DNA of 64,000 nt from Oleiagrimonas soli (GTDB taxonomy: Bacteria; Pseudomonadota; Gammaproteobacteria; Xanthomonadales; Rhodanobacteraceae), in NCBI RefSeq assembly GCF_000761445.1, contig NZ_KN196471.1:177554-241553 (forward strand). Reading direction: 5' to 3'. Shown piece after piece: positions 1 through 10,652 of the stretch. The translations under genes and the position numbers were made by a program. How positions within the stretch are numbered: the first letter of the stretch is position 1; every line of letters begins with the position of its first letter. The notes beneath the pieces were generated by a model. It saw only the letters and a program-made list of their open reading frames with translations. It was not told the origin of the DNA and made no database searches.

Positions 1-296
1 ATGGCCGAGCCGACTTCACGCATGCGCGGTTTCAGCATCACGTGCTGACCGTCGTAGGACAGATTGAGCACATCGCCCGGATAGATAAGGTGCGGGTTGT
101 GCACTTGCGGGTTGGCCTGCCAGATTTCCGGCCACAGCCAGGGCTTCTGCAGGAAACGGGCGGAGATATCCCACAACGTGTCGCCCTTCTTGACCACGTA
201 GGTATCAGGGTGGTCGGCACGGAGCTGGGCGCCCGCAGCGTACACGGCGACCGTCACCAGCAGACCGGCGAGTAGGGCAAGCGTTTTCTTAAACAT
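1..296 (-). CDS. LysM-domain peptidoglycan-binding protein (C-terminus outside window)
   Basis: Minus-strand gene starting at the ATG complement at 294-296 and running off the left edge, so only the first 98 residues are visible. The N-terminus (MFKKTLALLAGLLVTVAVYA) is a signal peptide or membrane anchor. It is followed by one LysM domain at about residues 30-80 with the typical YVVKKGDTLWDISARF start and the NPHLIYPGDVLNL end. LysM binds the glycan backbone of peptidoglycan, so the product is a periplasmic or envelope protein. It is divergent from def, as is common for a LysM gene in the smf/def region of xanthomonads. The role beyond wall binding cannot be read from this fragment. Confidence 0.85.
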   Translation of the reverse strand, partial: MFKKTLALLAGLLVTVAVYAAGAQLRADHPDTYVVKKGDTLWDISARFLQKPWLWPEIWQANPQVHNPHLIYPGDVLNLSYDGQHVMLKPRMREVGSA

Positions 297-481
297 GACG
301 GGTAATCCCCCGTTCCCCCAAGGTTTTTGCGAGTGTAGCTGATTCGCCCCCCGACGCAAATGCGCAGCAGCGGGGATTCGCGGGAAGGCGGTCAGCACCG
401 TACAATGAGCATGCTAATGGGGCGTGTGCTTGGTTTTCGCCGATTCGCCCGCAAATTGGCATCGCTATCCGGACTTTCATC

Positions 482-985
482 ATGAGCAAGCTGACCGTAC
501 TCGAGTTCCCCGACCCGCGCCTGCGCACGAAAGCCGCCCCCGTGGCGGTGTTCGACGATGCGCTGCGCACGCTGGTCGCGGACATGTTTGAAACCATGTA
601 CGACGCCCAGGGTGTGGGCCTGGCGGCGACCCAGGTCGATCGCCATCAGCGCCTGTTCGTGATGGACGTGTCCGAAGGCCGCGACGAGCCGATGGTGCTG
701 TGCAATCCGCGCATCGTCGAAAAGCGCGGCAAGCAGATGGAACAGGAAGGCTGCCTGTCCTTCCCCGGCATCTTCGCCAACGTCGAGCGCGCCAGCTGGG
801 TGCGCGCGGAGGCCGAGGACGCCGACGGCACCACCTTCAGCGTCGAAGCCGAAGGGCTGATGGCCGTGTGCATCCAGCATGAAATGGATCATCTGGACGG
901 CAAGGTCTTCGTCGACTATCTGTCGCCGCTGAAGCGCTCCATGCTGCTGAAGAAGCTGGACAAACAGCGTCGTCAGGCAGGCTGA
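482..985 (+). CDS. def: Peptide deformylase
   Basis: Cytoplasmic metalloenzyme that removes the N-formyl group from nascent proteins. The 167-residue length is normal for the family. All three signatures are present: GVGLAATQ at residues 44-51, EGCLS at 89-93 with metal ligand Cys91, and HEMDH at 133-137 supplying two His ligands and the catalytic Glu. The ATG at 482 gives the expected N-terminus ([15 protein letters not shown]). fmt follows after 4 bp, the usual def-fmt arrangement that couples formylation with deformylation. A TACAAT at 401-406 could be its -10 element, but no good -35 is seen. Confidence 0.97.
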   Translation: MSKLTVLEFPDPRLRTKAAPVAVFDDALRTLVADMFETMYDAQGVGLAATQVDRHQRLFVMDVSEGRDEPMVLCNPRIVEKRGKQMEQEGCLSFPGIFANVERASWVRAEAEDADGTTFSVEAEGLMAVCIQHEMDHLDGKVFVDYLSPLKRSMLLKKLDKQRRQAG

Positions 986-989
986 CGCC

Positions 990-1931
990 ATGCCGCGTCC
1001 GTTGCGTCTGGTGTTCGCGGGAACGCCGGAGTTCGCCCTGCCCTGCCTGCGCGCTTGCCACGACAGCGATGCCGAGCTGGTCGCCGTCTACACCCAGCCC
1101 GACCGCCCCGCCGGGCGCGGCCGCAAACTGACGCCGAGTCCGATCAAGCAGGCCGCGCTCGACTACGGCGTGCCGGTCGAGCAGCCCAAAACGCTGCGCG
1201 ACGCCGAGGCCCAGGTCCGCCTGGCCTCCTACCGGCCCGATCTGATGATCGTGGTCGCCTACGGCCTGATTCTGCCGCAGGCCGTGCTCGACATCCCCAC
1301 GCTGGGCTGCTGGAACGTGCACGCCAGTCTGCTGCCGCGCTGGCGTGGCGCGGCGCCGATCCAGCGCGCCATCGCTGCCGGCGACACGGACACCGGCGTC
1401 GCCCTGATGCGCATGGAGGCCGGCCTCGACACCGGTCCGGTCCTGCTCGAACGCCGCCAGCCCATCGCCGCCGACGAAACCGGCGGCAGCCTGCACGACA
1501 AGCTCGCCGCGCTCGGCGCCGAGCTACTGGCCGATGGCCTGCGCCGCGCACTCGACGATGACCTGCCGCCGGCGCGCCCGCAGCCCGACGACGGCGTGAC
1601 CTACGCGCACAAGCTGGACAAGGCCGAAGCCGAACTGGATTTCTCGCGCTGCGCGGTGGAACTGGAGCGCAAGGTGCGCGCCTTCGACCCATGGCCGGTC
1701 GCGGTCGCGGACGTCGCCGGCGAACGTCTGCGCCTGTGGTCGGCCAAGGCCATCGACCGCGACCACGACGCCGCGCCCGGCACCGTGCTGGGCGGCGACG
1801 CGGACGGCCTCGACATCGCCTGCGGCGAGAACGTGCTGCGCGTCGGCGAAGTCCAGCGCGCCGGCGGTCGTCGCATGCGCGTGGCCGATTTCCTCAACGC
1901 GCGCCCCGACCTGCGTCGGCGCGAAACCTGA
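990..1931 (+). CDS. fmt: Methionyl-tRNA formyltransferase
   Basis: Transfers a formyl group from 10-formyl-THF to initiator Met-tRNA. The 313-residue protein has the N-terminal formyltransferase fold with FAGTPEFA near residue 9, and the catalytic Asn109 and His111 in [12 protein letters not shown]. Asp147 in GLDTGP completes the active-site triad seen in the E. coli enzyme. The C-terminal OB-like domain (about 210-313) is complete. It sits 4 bp after def and 11 bp before rsmB, so the three are probably one transcript. Confidence 0.97.
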   Translation: MPRPLRLVFAGTPEFALPCLRACHDSDAELVAVYTQPDRPAGRGRKLTPSPIKQAALDYGVPVEQPKTLRDAEAQVRLASYRPDLMIVVAYGLILPQAVLDIPTLGCWNVHASLLPRWRGAAPIQRAIAAGDTDTGVALMRMEAGLDTGPVLLERRQPIAADETGGSLHDKLAALGAELLADGLRRALDDDLPPARPQPDDGVTYAHKLDKAEAELDFSRCAVELERKVRAFDPWPVAVADVAGERLRLWSAKAIDRDHDAAPGTVLGGDADGLDIACGENVLRVGEVQRAGGRRMRVADFLNARPDLRRRET

Positions 1932-1942
1932 GGCCGCCGCCG

Positions 1943-3259
1943 ATGGCGAAACCCGCCGCACCCGACACCCGCGCGCTCGCCGCCCATGCGCTGGCGGAAA
2001 TCGCCCTGCGCGGCGCGTCCTCGCGCGAGGTGCTGGCGCGCCTGACGCCGCAACTGCCCGACGCACGCGATCGCGGCCTGCTGCATGCGCTGGTGCAAGC
2101 CGGCGCACGCAGCTGGCTGCGCTACGACATCGCGCTCGACCGCATGCTGGACAAACCGCTGCGACGCAAGGAACCGACGATCCACGCACTGCTGGCGCTC
2201 GGACTGGTGCAGCTGGACGTGCTGGAACTGCCGGCCTATGCCGCCGTCGCCGCCACCGTGCAGGCCGCGCGCAGCTTGGGCAGACCGCGCATGGCCGGCC
2301 TGGTGAACGCGGTGCTGCGGCGCTGGCAGCGCGAAGGCGATGCCTTGCGCGCGCAACTGGATGCCGACGACGTCAGCCGCTGGGCGCAGCCGGCCTGGCT
2401 GATCGATGCCGTGCGCAGGGACTGGCCGCGCGACGCCGAACGCGTGCTGGCCGCTGCCAACCGCGAAGCGCCGTTGACCCTGCGCGTGAACCGCCGCCAC
2501 GGCACCCGCGACGCCTATCTCGATCGCCTGCGTGAGAGCGAGATCGCCGCGCATGCACATCCCGAACTCGACGACGCCGTGGTGCTCGCCAACAGCACCG
2601 ACGTGACCCGCCTGCCCGGCTTCGCCGACGGCGATGTCGCGGTGCAGGACGGCGCCGCGCAGCTGACCGCCGACCTGCTCGATCTCGCCGACGGCCAGCG
2701 CGTGCTGGACGCCTGCGCGGCGCCTGGCGGCAAGACCTGCCACGCGCTGGAGCGTCACCGCCTCGACATGCTCGCGGTGGAACTGGACGCCGGCCGCGTG
2801 CCGCGCATCCGCGAAAATCTGCAGCGCCTCGGTCTCGACGCACACGTGCTGCAGGCCGATGCCGCACAACCGGACGCCTGGTGGGACGGCACGCCGTTCG
2901 ACCGCATCCTGATCGACGCGCCGTGCTCGGCCAGCGGTGTGCTGCGTCGCCGTCCCGACGTGCGCCTGCACCGCCGCGCCACCGACATCGCCGCGCTGAA
3001 CGCGATCCAGCGACAGCTGCTGGACGCGCTGTGGCCGCTGCTGGCGCCGGGCGGGCGGCTGCTGTACGTCACCTGCTCTCTGCTGCGCGCCGAGAACGAA
3101 ACGATCGTCGCGCCGTTTCTGGCCGCGCATGCCGACGCCGAGGCGCTGCCGATCGCCCTGCCGATGGGCCAGGCCGCCGGTCCCGGCTGGCAGATCCTGC
3201 CGGGCGATGCCGATCTCGACGGCCTGTACTACGCCGCTCTCGGCAAGCGTCGCGCCTGA
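1943..3259 (+). CDS. rsmB: 16S rRNA m5C967 methyltransferase RsmB
   Basis: SAM-dependent RNA cytosine methyltransferase of 438 residues. An N-terminal NusB-like RNA-binding domain (about 1-140) precedes a Rossmann methyltransferase domain. The SAM motif DACAAPGGKT lies near residue 255, the catalytic Cys motif DAPCSASGV near 323, and the second Cys motif VTCSLLRAENE near 374. The frame stays open upstream into fmt; ATG 1943 was chosen because it lies just after the fmt stop and gives the family-typical start (MAKPAAPDTRALAAHAL). Third gene of the def-fmt-rsmB run. Confidence 0.94.
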   Translation: MAKPAAPDTRALAAHALAEIALRGASSREVLARLTPQLPDARDRGLLHALVQAGARSWLRYDIALDRMLDKPLRRKEPTIHALLALGLVQLDVLELPAYAAVAATVQAARSLGRPRMAGLVNAVLRRWQREGDALRAQLDADDVSRWAQPAWLIDAVRRDWPRDAERVLAAANREAPLTLRVNRRHGTRDAYLDRLRESEIAAHAHPELDDAVVLANSTDVTRLPGFADGDVAVQDGAAQLTADLLDLADGQRVLDACAAPGGKTCHALERHRLDMLAVELDAGRVPRIRENLQRLGLDAHVLQADAAQPDAWWDGTPFDRILIDAPCSASGVLRRRPDVRLHRRATDIAALNAIQRQLLDALWPLLAPGGRLLYVTCSLLRAENETIVAPFLAAHADAEALPIALPMGQAAGPGWQILPGDADLDGLYYAALGKRRA

Positions 3260-3329
3260 AGCCGCCCGCCGCATCGTCCGGCCACACACGGTATCCTGAC
3301 GCGTCCTTGAGGCCCGCTGCCGAGCATCC

Positions 3330-5036
3330 GTGAACCGACCCGTCCCGCTATCCCGCGCCCGCCCCCTGTTCCTGCGCAGCGCGCGCGCCGAACTGATCGC
3401 GCTGCTGCTGTTCGCCCTGGTGCTGCTGGGCATCGGCATCGGTCTGCGCGATCCGTGGCCGTCGGACGAGCCGCGCTTCGCCCTGGTCGCACGCTGGATG
3501 GTCGAACACGGCCAATGGCTGTTCCCGCACCGCGGCCACGAGCTGTACCCGGACAAGCCGCCGGTGTTCATGTGGCTGCAGGCGTTCTTCTACCTGATCG
3601 TGCGCAGTTGGCGCGTGGCCTTCCTGCTGCCCTCGCTGCTGTCGGGTCTGATGACACTGGGCCTGGTCTACGACCTCGGCCGCCGGCTGTGGAACCACCG
3701 CAGCGGGCTGCTGGCCGCGGCCGCGCTGCTGCTGACGATCCACTTCACCTACCAGTTCCGCAACGCGCAGATCGACCCGCTGGAAGTGGGCTGGATCACG
3801 CTGGCCAACTACGGCCTGCTGCGCCACCTGTTGCTGGGTCCGAACTGGCGCTGGTTCGCCGTCGGCTGCTTCTTCGCCGGCGTCGGCGTGATCACCAAGG
3901 GCGTCGGCGTGCTGGCGCTGCTGATGCTGGCGCCGTTCCTGTTCGCGCGCTGGCGCGGCTGGCGCCACCTGGCGCTGCCGCGCGGCGGCTGGCGCTGGGC
4001 CGGTTCGCTGGCGCTGTTCCTGGTGCCGATCCTGGCCTGGCTGGTGCCGATGGTGCTGACCGCGCACCTGGACGGCGACCCGCAGCATGCCGCCTACGTG
4101 CAGAACATCCTGTTCGGCCAGACCGTGCATCGCTACGCCACCCCGACCGGGCACATCCATTCGCCGTTCTACTTCCTCGGCATCATGGCCACCGACTGGC
4201 TGCCGCTGGCGCTGCTGCTGCCATGGGCGATCCCGGCCTGGTGGCGACGCCTGAAACGCCGCGACGCCCGCTACCTGCTGCCGCTGGGCTGGTGGCTGCT
4301 GGTGCTGATGTTTTTCTCGCTGAGCCCGGGCAAGCGCGACGTCTACATCCTGCCCGCGCTGCCGATGGTGGCACTGGCGATGGGGCCGCTGCTGCCCGGC
4401 CTGCTGCGCAAGCTGGGGCCGCGCCGCGCGCTGTTCGGACTGACGCTGCTGCTGGCGTCGCTGCTGAGCGTCGCCGCCGCGCTGGCGATGACCCGGCATC
4501 CGCACTGGGCCATGCAGATCGAGCGCAGCCTCGACCCACGCATCTGGCGCGTGCTGCTGGCGATCGGCGTCAGCGGCCTGCTCGCCGCCGCTCTGTTCCG
4601 CGTGCGCCGCGCCGCGCTGGGCTGGGCCTTTTTCGCACTGGCGCTGTGGAGTCTGTACGGACTCTGGGGCTATCCGATCCTCAACGGCGACCGTTCGGCG
4701 CTGGACGTGATGCAGCGCGCGCGCCAGCTGGCCGGACCGCAAGTCACGCTGGGCCTGGTGGCGTGGAAGGAACAGAACCTGCTGATGGCGCAGGGGCCGG
4801 TCGCCGAGTTCGGCTTCCTGCGGCCGTGGTCGCAGCAGTACCGGGCCGCGACGCATTGGTTGCACGCCGATCCGTCGCAGCGACGGCTGTTCATGCTGCA
4901 ACAGGCGATGGGCGACTGCGTGGACCGGGCCAAGGCCACCCACATCGGCCACGCCAACCGCCGCGAGTGGTGGCTGGTGCCGGCCGATGCACTGGTGCCA
5001 GGCTGCGTGCCGGCCGACGGTCGCGACGACGACTGA
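3330..5036 (+). CDS. ArnT/PMT-like membrane glycosyltransferase (GT39/GT83 type)
   Basis: 568-residue inner-membrane protein with about a dozen hydrophobic segments. It has the early periplasmic loop typical of polyprenyl-phosphate-dependent transferases: WPSDEPRFALVARWM near residue 45, then LYPDKPPVFMWLQ near 72. Such enzymes take a sugar from an undecaprenyl-phosphate donor in the periplasm and add it to lipid A, LPS or a protein. The GTG start at 3330 is the only one matching the N-terminus. It stands at the edge of the envelope-glycan gene run and is convergent with the following GT2 gene (12 bp apart). Donor sugar and acceptor cannot be read from sequence; a true arnT operon context is absent. 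Confidence 0.8.
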   Translation: MNRPVPLSRARPLFLRSARAELIALLLFALVLLGIGIGLRDPWPSDEPRFALVARWMVEHGQWLFPHRGHELYPDKPPVFMWLQAFFYLIVRSWRVAFLLPSLLSGLMTLGLVYDLGRRLWNHRSGLLAAAALLLTIHFTYQFRNAQIDPLEVGWITLANYGLLRHLLLGPNWRWFAVGCFFAGVGVITKGVGVLALLMLAPFLFARWRGWRHLALPRGGWRWAGSLALFLVPILAWLVPMVLTAHLDGDPQHAAYVQNILFGQTVHRYATPTGHIHSPFYFLGIMATDWLPLALLLPWAIPAWWRRLKRRDARYLLPLGWWLLVLMFFSLSPGKRDVYILPALPMVALAMGPLLPGLLRKLGPRRALFGLTLLLASLLSVAAALAMTRHPHWAMQIERSLDPRIWRVLLAIGVSGLLAAALFRVRRAALGWAFFALALWSLYGLWGYPILNGDRSALDVMQRARQLAGPQVTLGLVAWKEQNLLMAQGPVAEFGFLRPWSQQYRAATHWLHADPSQRRLFMLQQAMGDCVDRAKATHIGHANRREWWLVPADALVPGCVPADGRDDD

Positions 5037-5048
5037 GGCTGCTCGTCT

Positions 5049-5882
5049 TCAGGCAGCGACGTCGGCGCGCAGATCCTCCGGCGGCTGCGCGAATTCACCC
5101 AGATGGGCGTCGATGCCGTGCTCGCAACGCTGCAATCCGCGCGCGACCGCGACGTCGAGAATCTCGTCGTTGATGCTGCGCCCCTCGTACTTGCGGCTGC
5201 GATGCCACAGGTGCGTGGCCATGCCGGCAAAACGCATGTCGCGACGCATCAGGCCGTAGTTGAAGGCGCGCACGGCCAGTTCGGCATCTTCGCGCCCCCA
5301 GCCGGTCATGGCTTCGTTGAAGCCGTTGATGGCGATCAAATCCTCGCGCCAGAAGCCCATGTTGCAACTCTTGATGCCGCGCCGGGTCGTGCGCGGCTGC
5401 GCCCAGGCGCGCGCCAGCCACAGCAGACGCAACGAATGCCGACGTCTTTGCAGACCGCGGGTGAAGAAATGCGGTTGGAAGCGTCCGTTCGCAAACATGC
5501 GCCGCGTGGCCTGTTCGTTCGGCAACATGCGCGAACCCTGCACGAAGCAACCGCGCTGAGCGAAAGCACGATGATCGGCGATGAAGTGCGCGCTCGGCAC
5601 CATGTCGCCATCCAGCAGAACGATGTAATCGCCGCGCGCCGCGAGAATGCCGCGATTGCGCGCACGACTCATGCGGGCGCCATCGTCCGGTTGCCAGATA
5701 TGGGTCAGGCGTACCGGAAAGGTCCGCGCATGGCGTGCAAGCACCTTGCGCGTCTCTTCGCTGGAGCCATCGTCGGTCACGATCACCTCGAACGGCAGCT
5801 CGCGCTGACGCTCCAGGCCCTGCAGGACGGCATCGAGCGCCTGCGGCCAGTTGTAGGTGATGACAATGACGCTGATGCGCAT
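5049..5882 (-). CDS. Glycosyltransferase family 2 with galactosyltransferase-like C-terminal motif
   Basis: 277-residue cytoplasmic GT-A enzyme. It begins MRISVIVITYNWPQALDAVL, carries VTDDGSS near residue 35 and the DXD-type metal site LLDGDMV near 95, followed by NMGFWREDLIAINGF and GWGREDAELAVRA near 190-210. The latter is the acceptor-side motif of the Glyco_transf_7C family. It uses a nucleotide sugar, probably on lipopolysaccharide core. The frame stays open far upstream, but ATG 5880-5882 was chosen because it starts exactly at the GT2 fold. It lies 23 bp downstream of the next GT2 gene, on the same strand. Confidence 0.88.
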   Translation of the reverse strand: MRISVIVITYNWPQALDAVLQGLERQRELPFEVIVTDDGSSEETRKVLARHARTFPVRLTHIWQPDDGARMSRARNRGILAARGDYIVLLDGDMVPSAHFIADHRAFAQRGCFVQGSRMLPNEQATRRMFANGRFQPHFFTRGLQRRRHSLRLLWLARAWAQPRTTRRGIKSCNMGFWREDLIAINGFNEAMTGWGREDAELAVRAFNYGLMRRDMRFAGMATHLWHRSRKYEGRSINDEILDVAVARGLQRCEHGIDAHLGEFAQPPEDLRADVAA

Positions 5883-5905
5883 CCGAGACTCCCCTTGCTC
5901 GCGCC

Positions 5906-6849
5906 TCACTGAAGGCCGCGATATTCCTTGGCGATTCGCGACCGGCGCTTCCACACCGGCCAAAGGATGGACACGGCACGTTCCAGGTTGCGCCACCAGG
6001 AGTCGCGCCGCATGCGTACTAGCATGGCGTATCGGCGCGCTTCTCGCCAGGTTGGGTCCGGCTTGGTCTTGAATTCGTGCTTGACGCTCTCCAGCGATCG
6101 CTCGTCCAGACCCACACTGGCGGCGTAGTGCTGGATCAGCGCACGCGAGCGCATGCGGTTGTGGTACTCGTTGACACGCGTGCGCTGCCCCCACCAGCCG
6201 TTCTTGCCGTGGATGCGGTAGTGCACCTGCCCGGTCGGCAGATAGTACTTGCGTCCGCCCAGCACACTGGTGCCGAACACCAGACAATTGTCGGCCGACA
6301 GTTTCCAGGTCCGCGCGATGCGCTCCGGCAGATCCAGCACCCGCTGCGCCATCGGGCGTCGCAGCGAAATCGCCGAAGTCGGCGCGCCGTACCACTGCGC
6401 CAGCATGAAGGTGCTGATGGCCGTGTAACCCAGATCCACGGGACGGTCGGCAAAACCCATCCGACGTTGCTCATCGCCGAACAGATGCAGATCGGAGAAC
6501 GCGAAATCGACGTCCGGCCGCGCGTCGTACAACGCGCCGATCTGGTCCAGATACTGCGGACTCCAGTAATCGTCGGCATCGAGGAAACAGACCACGTCGC
6601 CGGTGCAATGCGCCAATCCGCGCAGGAAGGCGGCGAGCTGCCCGCCGTTCTCGCCGAGCAGGAGCGTGACCTGCGCATGGCTGCCGTAGCGCTCGCGCAG
6701 CAGGGCCGGCGTGCCGTCGCTGGAGCCGTCATCCACCACGATCAACTGCGTCGGCGCGCGCGTCTGCGCCAGCACGCTCTCGATGGTCTGCTCGATGTAC
6801 GCGCGGTAGTTGTAGCTGGTAATGACAACGGAAAACGTCGTGGAGCCGC

Positions 6850-6853
<4 letters not shown>
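5906..6853 (-). CDS. Glycosyltransferase family 2
   Basis: 315-residue GT-A glycosyltransferase. The nucleotide-sugar fold is clear: [16 protein letters not shown] at the start, [11 protein letters not shown] near residue 38, and the DXD site [13 protein letters not shown] near 92. The rest is a helical acceptor region with a basic C-terminus rich in Trp and Arg, suggesting membrane-surface association. Translation most likely begins at the GTG complementary to 6851-6853, which overlaps the TGA of the UDP-xylose synthase gene in a GTGA junction; this implies translational coupling. The linked UDP-xylose supply makes a xylosyltransferase role attractive but unproven. Confidence 0.88.
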
Positions 6854-7797
<944 letters not shown>

Positions 7798-8043
7798 AAG
7801 ATGTGTTCGCAGATCCTGAGAGACGGGAGGCGACCTCCTGTCACCGCGTTGAAAGCGCAGTGTGCCTCAATTTCGCCAAAGCTTCGACGTACCGACGCAC
7901 ACAGTGGAAAGAAGATGACTGGGCATGTCCTTCGGAACCGCGTAGGCTATGGCAAAATAATTCGTCCGGAAGGTTTTGCGCGGGGGACAGTCAGGCGCAA
8001 TTCATCGCCGGTCGCGTATGCATCGGAAGCGAACGCCCTTCGA

Positions 8044-9174
8044 ATGGACCAGCACGTGCCCAGCATCAATCTCGTCGCCCGTGACAACGGAGTCGGCTTG
8101 AGTCGTGATTTGAGTATTCTGGGGGAAGTACTCAACGCCAGCGGTTTCGACGTAACCGTCACCGGCATCCACGGCGGCAAGTTGACCAAGTGGTTGCGCC
8201 CGCCGGCCAAGCGCATCGAGTGGCGCTATCGCCGCGTGCGCGGCCGGGATGCCGCTACGCGTTTCGACGTCAACATCATGCTGGAACACATCTGGCCGGA
8301 CGATCTGCCGTTCGCCCGCCATAACGTGTTGATTCCGAACCCGGAATGGTTTCTGCCGCGCGACAGGCGCCATCTGGACCGCATCGATCTGGTGCTGGCC
8401 AAGACGCGGCACGCCGAGCGCATCTTCCGTCGCCTCGGCAAACCCGTCATGTACACCGGCTTCACCGGGCGTTGTCGTTTCGACCCCGAACAGCCGCGCG
8501 AATCCTGCTTCTTCCATCTGGCCGGTCGCAGTCATGCCAAGGGCACCGAGCGCCTGCTGGCGCTGTGGCGCCGCCATCCGGAATGGCCGCTGCTGACCGT
8601 GGTGCAGAATCCGCGCACGGCACGACCCGGCCCGCCCGCGCCCAACATAGAACATCATGTCGGCTACCTCGCCGATGACGAGTTGCGCCGCCTGCAGAAC
8701 CGGCACCGGTTCCATCTGTGTCCGTCCGAGACCGAGGGCTTCGGCCATTACATCGTCGAAGCGATGACCGTCGGCGCGCTTACCGTCACCGTCGATGCCG
8801 CGCCGATGAACGAGCTGATCACACCTGATCGCGGCCTGCTGGTGCCCTGCGAGCGCACCGGCACCCAGCATCTGGCGACCACGCACTTCTTCGACGAAGC
8901 GGCGATGGAACAGGCGATCGAAACCGCGATCCGCCTCGACAAGCCGCGCCTGGAACAGCTGGGCAAGGCGGCCCGCACCTGGCATCGCGAGAATCGCGAA
9001 GGCTTCGGCGCACGCCTGACCCAGGTCCTGCATCGCCTGCTGGACGCACCCGAGACGCTGGCCGCCTCGCTGCGACAGCCGCCCACGGCATCCCCGCTGA
9101 CGAACCCGTCATTGCTGCAAGCGCGGCGCAGCAACACGCCGCCGCAGGACACGCTGCGCAAGACCGTCGCCTAG
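8044..9174 (+). CDS. Glycosyltransferase, GT4-like (GT-B fold)
   Basis: 376-residue probable retaining glycosyltransferase. The C-terminal half has the GT4 donor-site signature CPSETEGFGHYIVEAM near residue 220, with the two Glu residues seven apart, and a short HLAGRSHAKGTERLLALW loop before it. The N-terminal half starts with a glycine-containing loop (ARDNGVGLSRDL). The reading frame is open upstream to 7801, but ATG 8044 gives a compact start and avoids poorly coding sequence. The stop codon shares the palindrome CTAG at 9171-9174 with the convergent ligase gene. Acceptor unknown; context suggests LPS core. Confidence 0.82.
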   Translation: MDQHVPSINLVARDNGVGLSRDLSILGEVLNASGFDVTVTGIHGGKLTKWLRPPAKRIEWRYRRVRGRDAATRFDVNIMLEHIWPDDLPFARHNVLIPNPEWFLPRDRRHLDRIDLVLAKTRHAERIFRRLGKPVMYTGFTGRCRFDPEQPRESCFFHLAGRSHAKGTERLLALWRRHPEWPLLTVVQNPRTARPGPPAPNIEHHVGYLADDELRRLQNRHRFHLCPSETEGFGHYIVEAMTVGALTVTVDAAPMNELITPDRGLLVPCERTGTQHLATTHFFDEAAMEQAIETAIRLDKPRLEQLGKAARTWHRENREGFGARLTQVLHRLLDAPETLAASLRQPPTASPLTNPSLLQARRSNTPPQDTLRKTVA

Positions 9175-10388
9175 GATTGCGGCGTCTCCGCGACGGGCGC
9201 TTTGCCCGCCATGCCGTGCCGCGTGCGCATGGCACTGAGCAACATCGCCAGCGCCAGCGGCAGCCAGGTCAGCAGCCATTCCGGCCTCGGACTGCGCAGC
9301 AGGCTGGGGCCGTCGAACTGCAGCGCCACACTGGCGAAGATCCACACGCCCAGCACGATCCGCCCCAGCGGCAAGGCGCGCATGCGCCAGCCGGTCCAGC
9401 CGATCCAGGCCCACAGCAGCAGCCACAGCAGCAATCCCGGAAGACCAAGTTCGATGGCGATGTTGGTGAACAGGTTGTGGCTGTGGGTCCAGCTTTGATC
9501 GCCGACGGCGATGGTGTACTTGCTGCCCATGCCCAGCCCCCCCCATGGATGCCGTTCGATCATCGCCAGCGCGCGCTCGAAGATCTGCGGGCGGTAGGAC
9601 AGGCCGCGGTGCAGTACCAGCGAGGGTTTCAGCAGGATCACCGTCGCGGCCGCCAACACACCCACGACCGCGAACCCCCGCGCCAGAAGCCCCGGTCGCC
9701 AGAATGGCAGGCTCACCAGGCACACGAACAGCGCCAGCCACGCGCCGCGACTGCCGGTCCAGGCTACGAACACGGCCAGTAATGCCAGCGCAATCAGCCA
9801 CGGCACGCGCCGCCAGCCGCGCGACGGCGGCAACTGCGAAAGCCAGACGAAGGCGGCCCCCATCGCATAGGCGGAGAGGTTCGGGCCGTCGAGCATGTCG
9901 AAGCCGACCATGCGATGCGTCCAGACGATGTCGCGCCAGGGGAAAGCCAACATCGCCGCCAGCGCGCTGAACGCCATGCCCCAGCCCGTCACACGCAGCA
10001 AGGTCTCGACCGAGCCCGGGCGCGAAGACCCCCAGGCCAGCCACGCATGGAGATACAGCACCACGAACAGCGGCACCTTGATGCGTTCAACCTCATGCGT
10101 TCCGGTGGCCCACAAAAGGGTCACGCAGGCCCACGCCAACAGCACGGCGCAGGTCCACGTCACGCTGCGCGGCACCGCACGCAGACAGCGCCCGCGATCG
10201 ACGATCCAGCATGCCAGGCTCGGCACGAACAGCAGCAGGGCCACCGTCCAGTGGAACACGCTGCTGGCGTGCTTGCCCGGCACCAGCGCCATGCCGACCG
10301 GAAGCCAGAACAAGCCGACCGCGAGCAGATCGCGGATGCCGAGACGCCGTGCCTCAAGCGCCCCGGCGGACGAGCGAGGCGCGGACAT
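9171..10388 (-). CDS. O-antigen ligase/polymerase-like membrane protein (Wzy_C/WaaL family)
   Basis: About 405 residues with 10-12 hydrophobic segments. A large periplasmic loop carries RHPWGGLGMGSKYTIAVG and WTHSHNLFTNIAIELG, the arrangement seen in the Wzy_C domain of WaaL-type ligases, where a His in the loop is required. It would join O-antigen or another glycan to lipid A-core, or polymerise it. The ATG complementary to 10386-10388 (MSAPRSSAG) is preferred; upstream ATGs extending to 10469 are possible. It ends sharing CTAG with the convergent GT4 gene. A WaaL and a Wzy role cannot be separated from this sequence. Confidence 0.82.
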   Translation of the reverse strand: MSAPRSSAGALEARRLGIRDLLAVGLFWLPVGMALVPGKHASSVFHWTVALLLFVPSLACWIVDRGRCLRAVPRSVTWTCAVLLAWACVTLLWATGTHEVERIKVPLFVVLYLHAWLAWGSSRPGSVETLLRVTGWGMAFSALAAMLAFPWRDIVWTHRMVGFDMLDGPNLSAYAMGAAFVWLSQLPPSRGWRRVPWLIALALLAVFVAWTGSRGAWLALFVCLVSLPFWRPGLLARGFAVVGVLAAATVILLKPSLVLHRGLSYRPQIFERALAMIERHPWGGLGMGSKYTIAVGDQSWTHSHNLFTNIAIELGLPGLLLWLLLWAWIGWTGWRMRALPLGRIVLGVWIFASVALQFDGPSLLRSPRPEWLLTWLPLALAMLLSAMRTRHGMAGKAPVAETPQS

Positions 10389-10652
10389 CGTCGTGTTGTG
10401 TTCTTCTTGATGCTGCATCGTCTCGTGACCGGTCGAGTACCGGCGGGGCTGTACGCGACCCTGGGTCATGCGTTGTCATCCGTGTTATTCCCGCCGGAAG
10501 CATACCCAGCCCCACCCGAACCTGTCTCCCACAATGCGCCCGCGAAGCGCCTCCCGTTACACCCGGTTCAGCCCGAACCGCCGCAAGCGACCCGCTGCAC
10601 GCTTCGTCGTCACGCCACCGGGCGCCACCTCGATCTCGGCTAGAATGCCCGC

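Noticed and set aside
5049..6395. GT2 gene starting far upstream at 6395
   Set aside because: The extra 171 residues overlap the neighbouring GT2 gene in another frame and precede the natural GT2 N-terminus.
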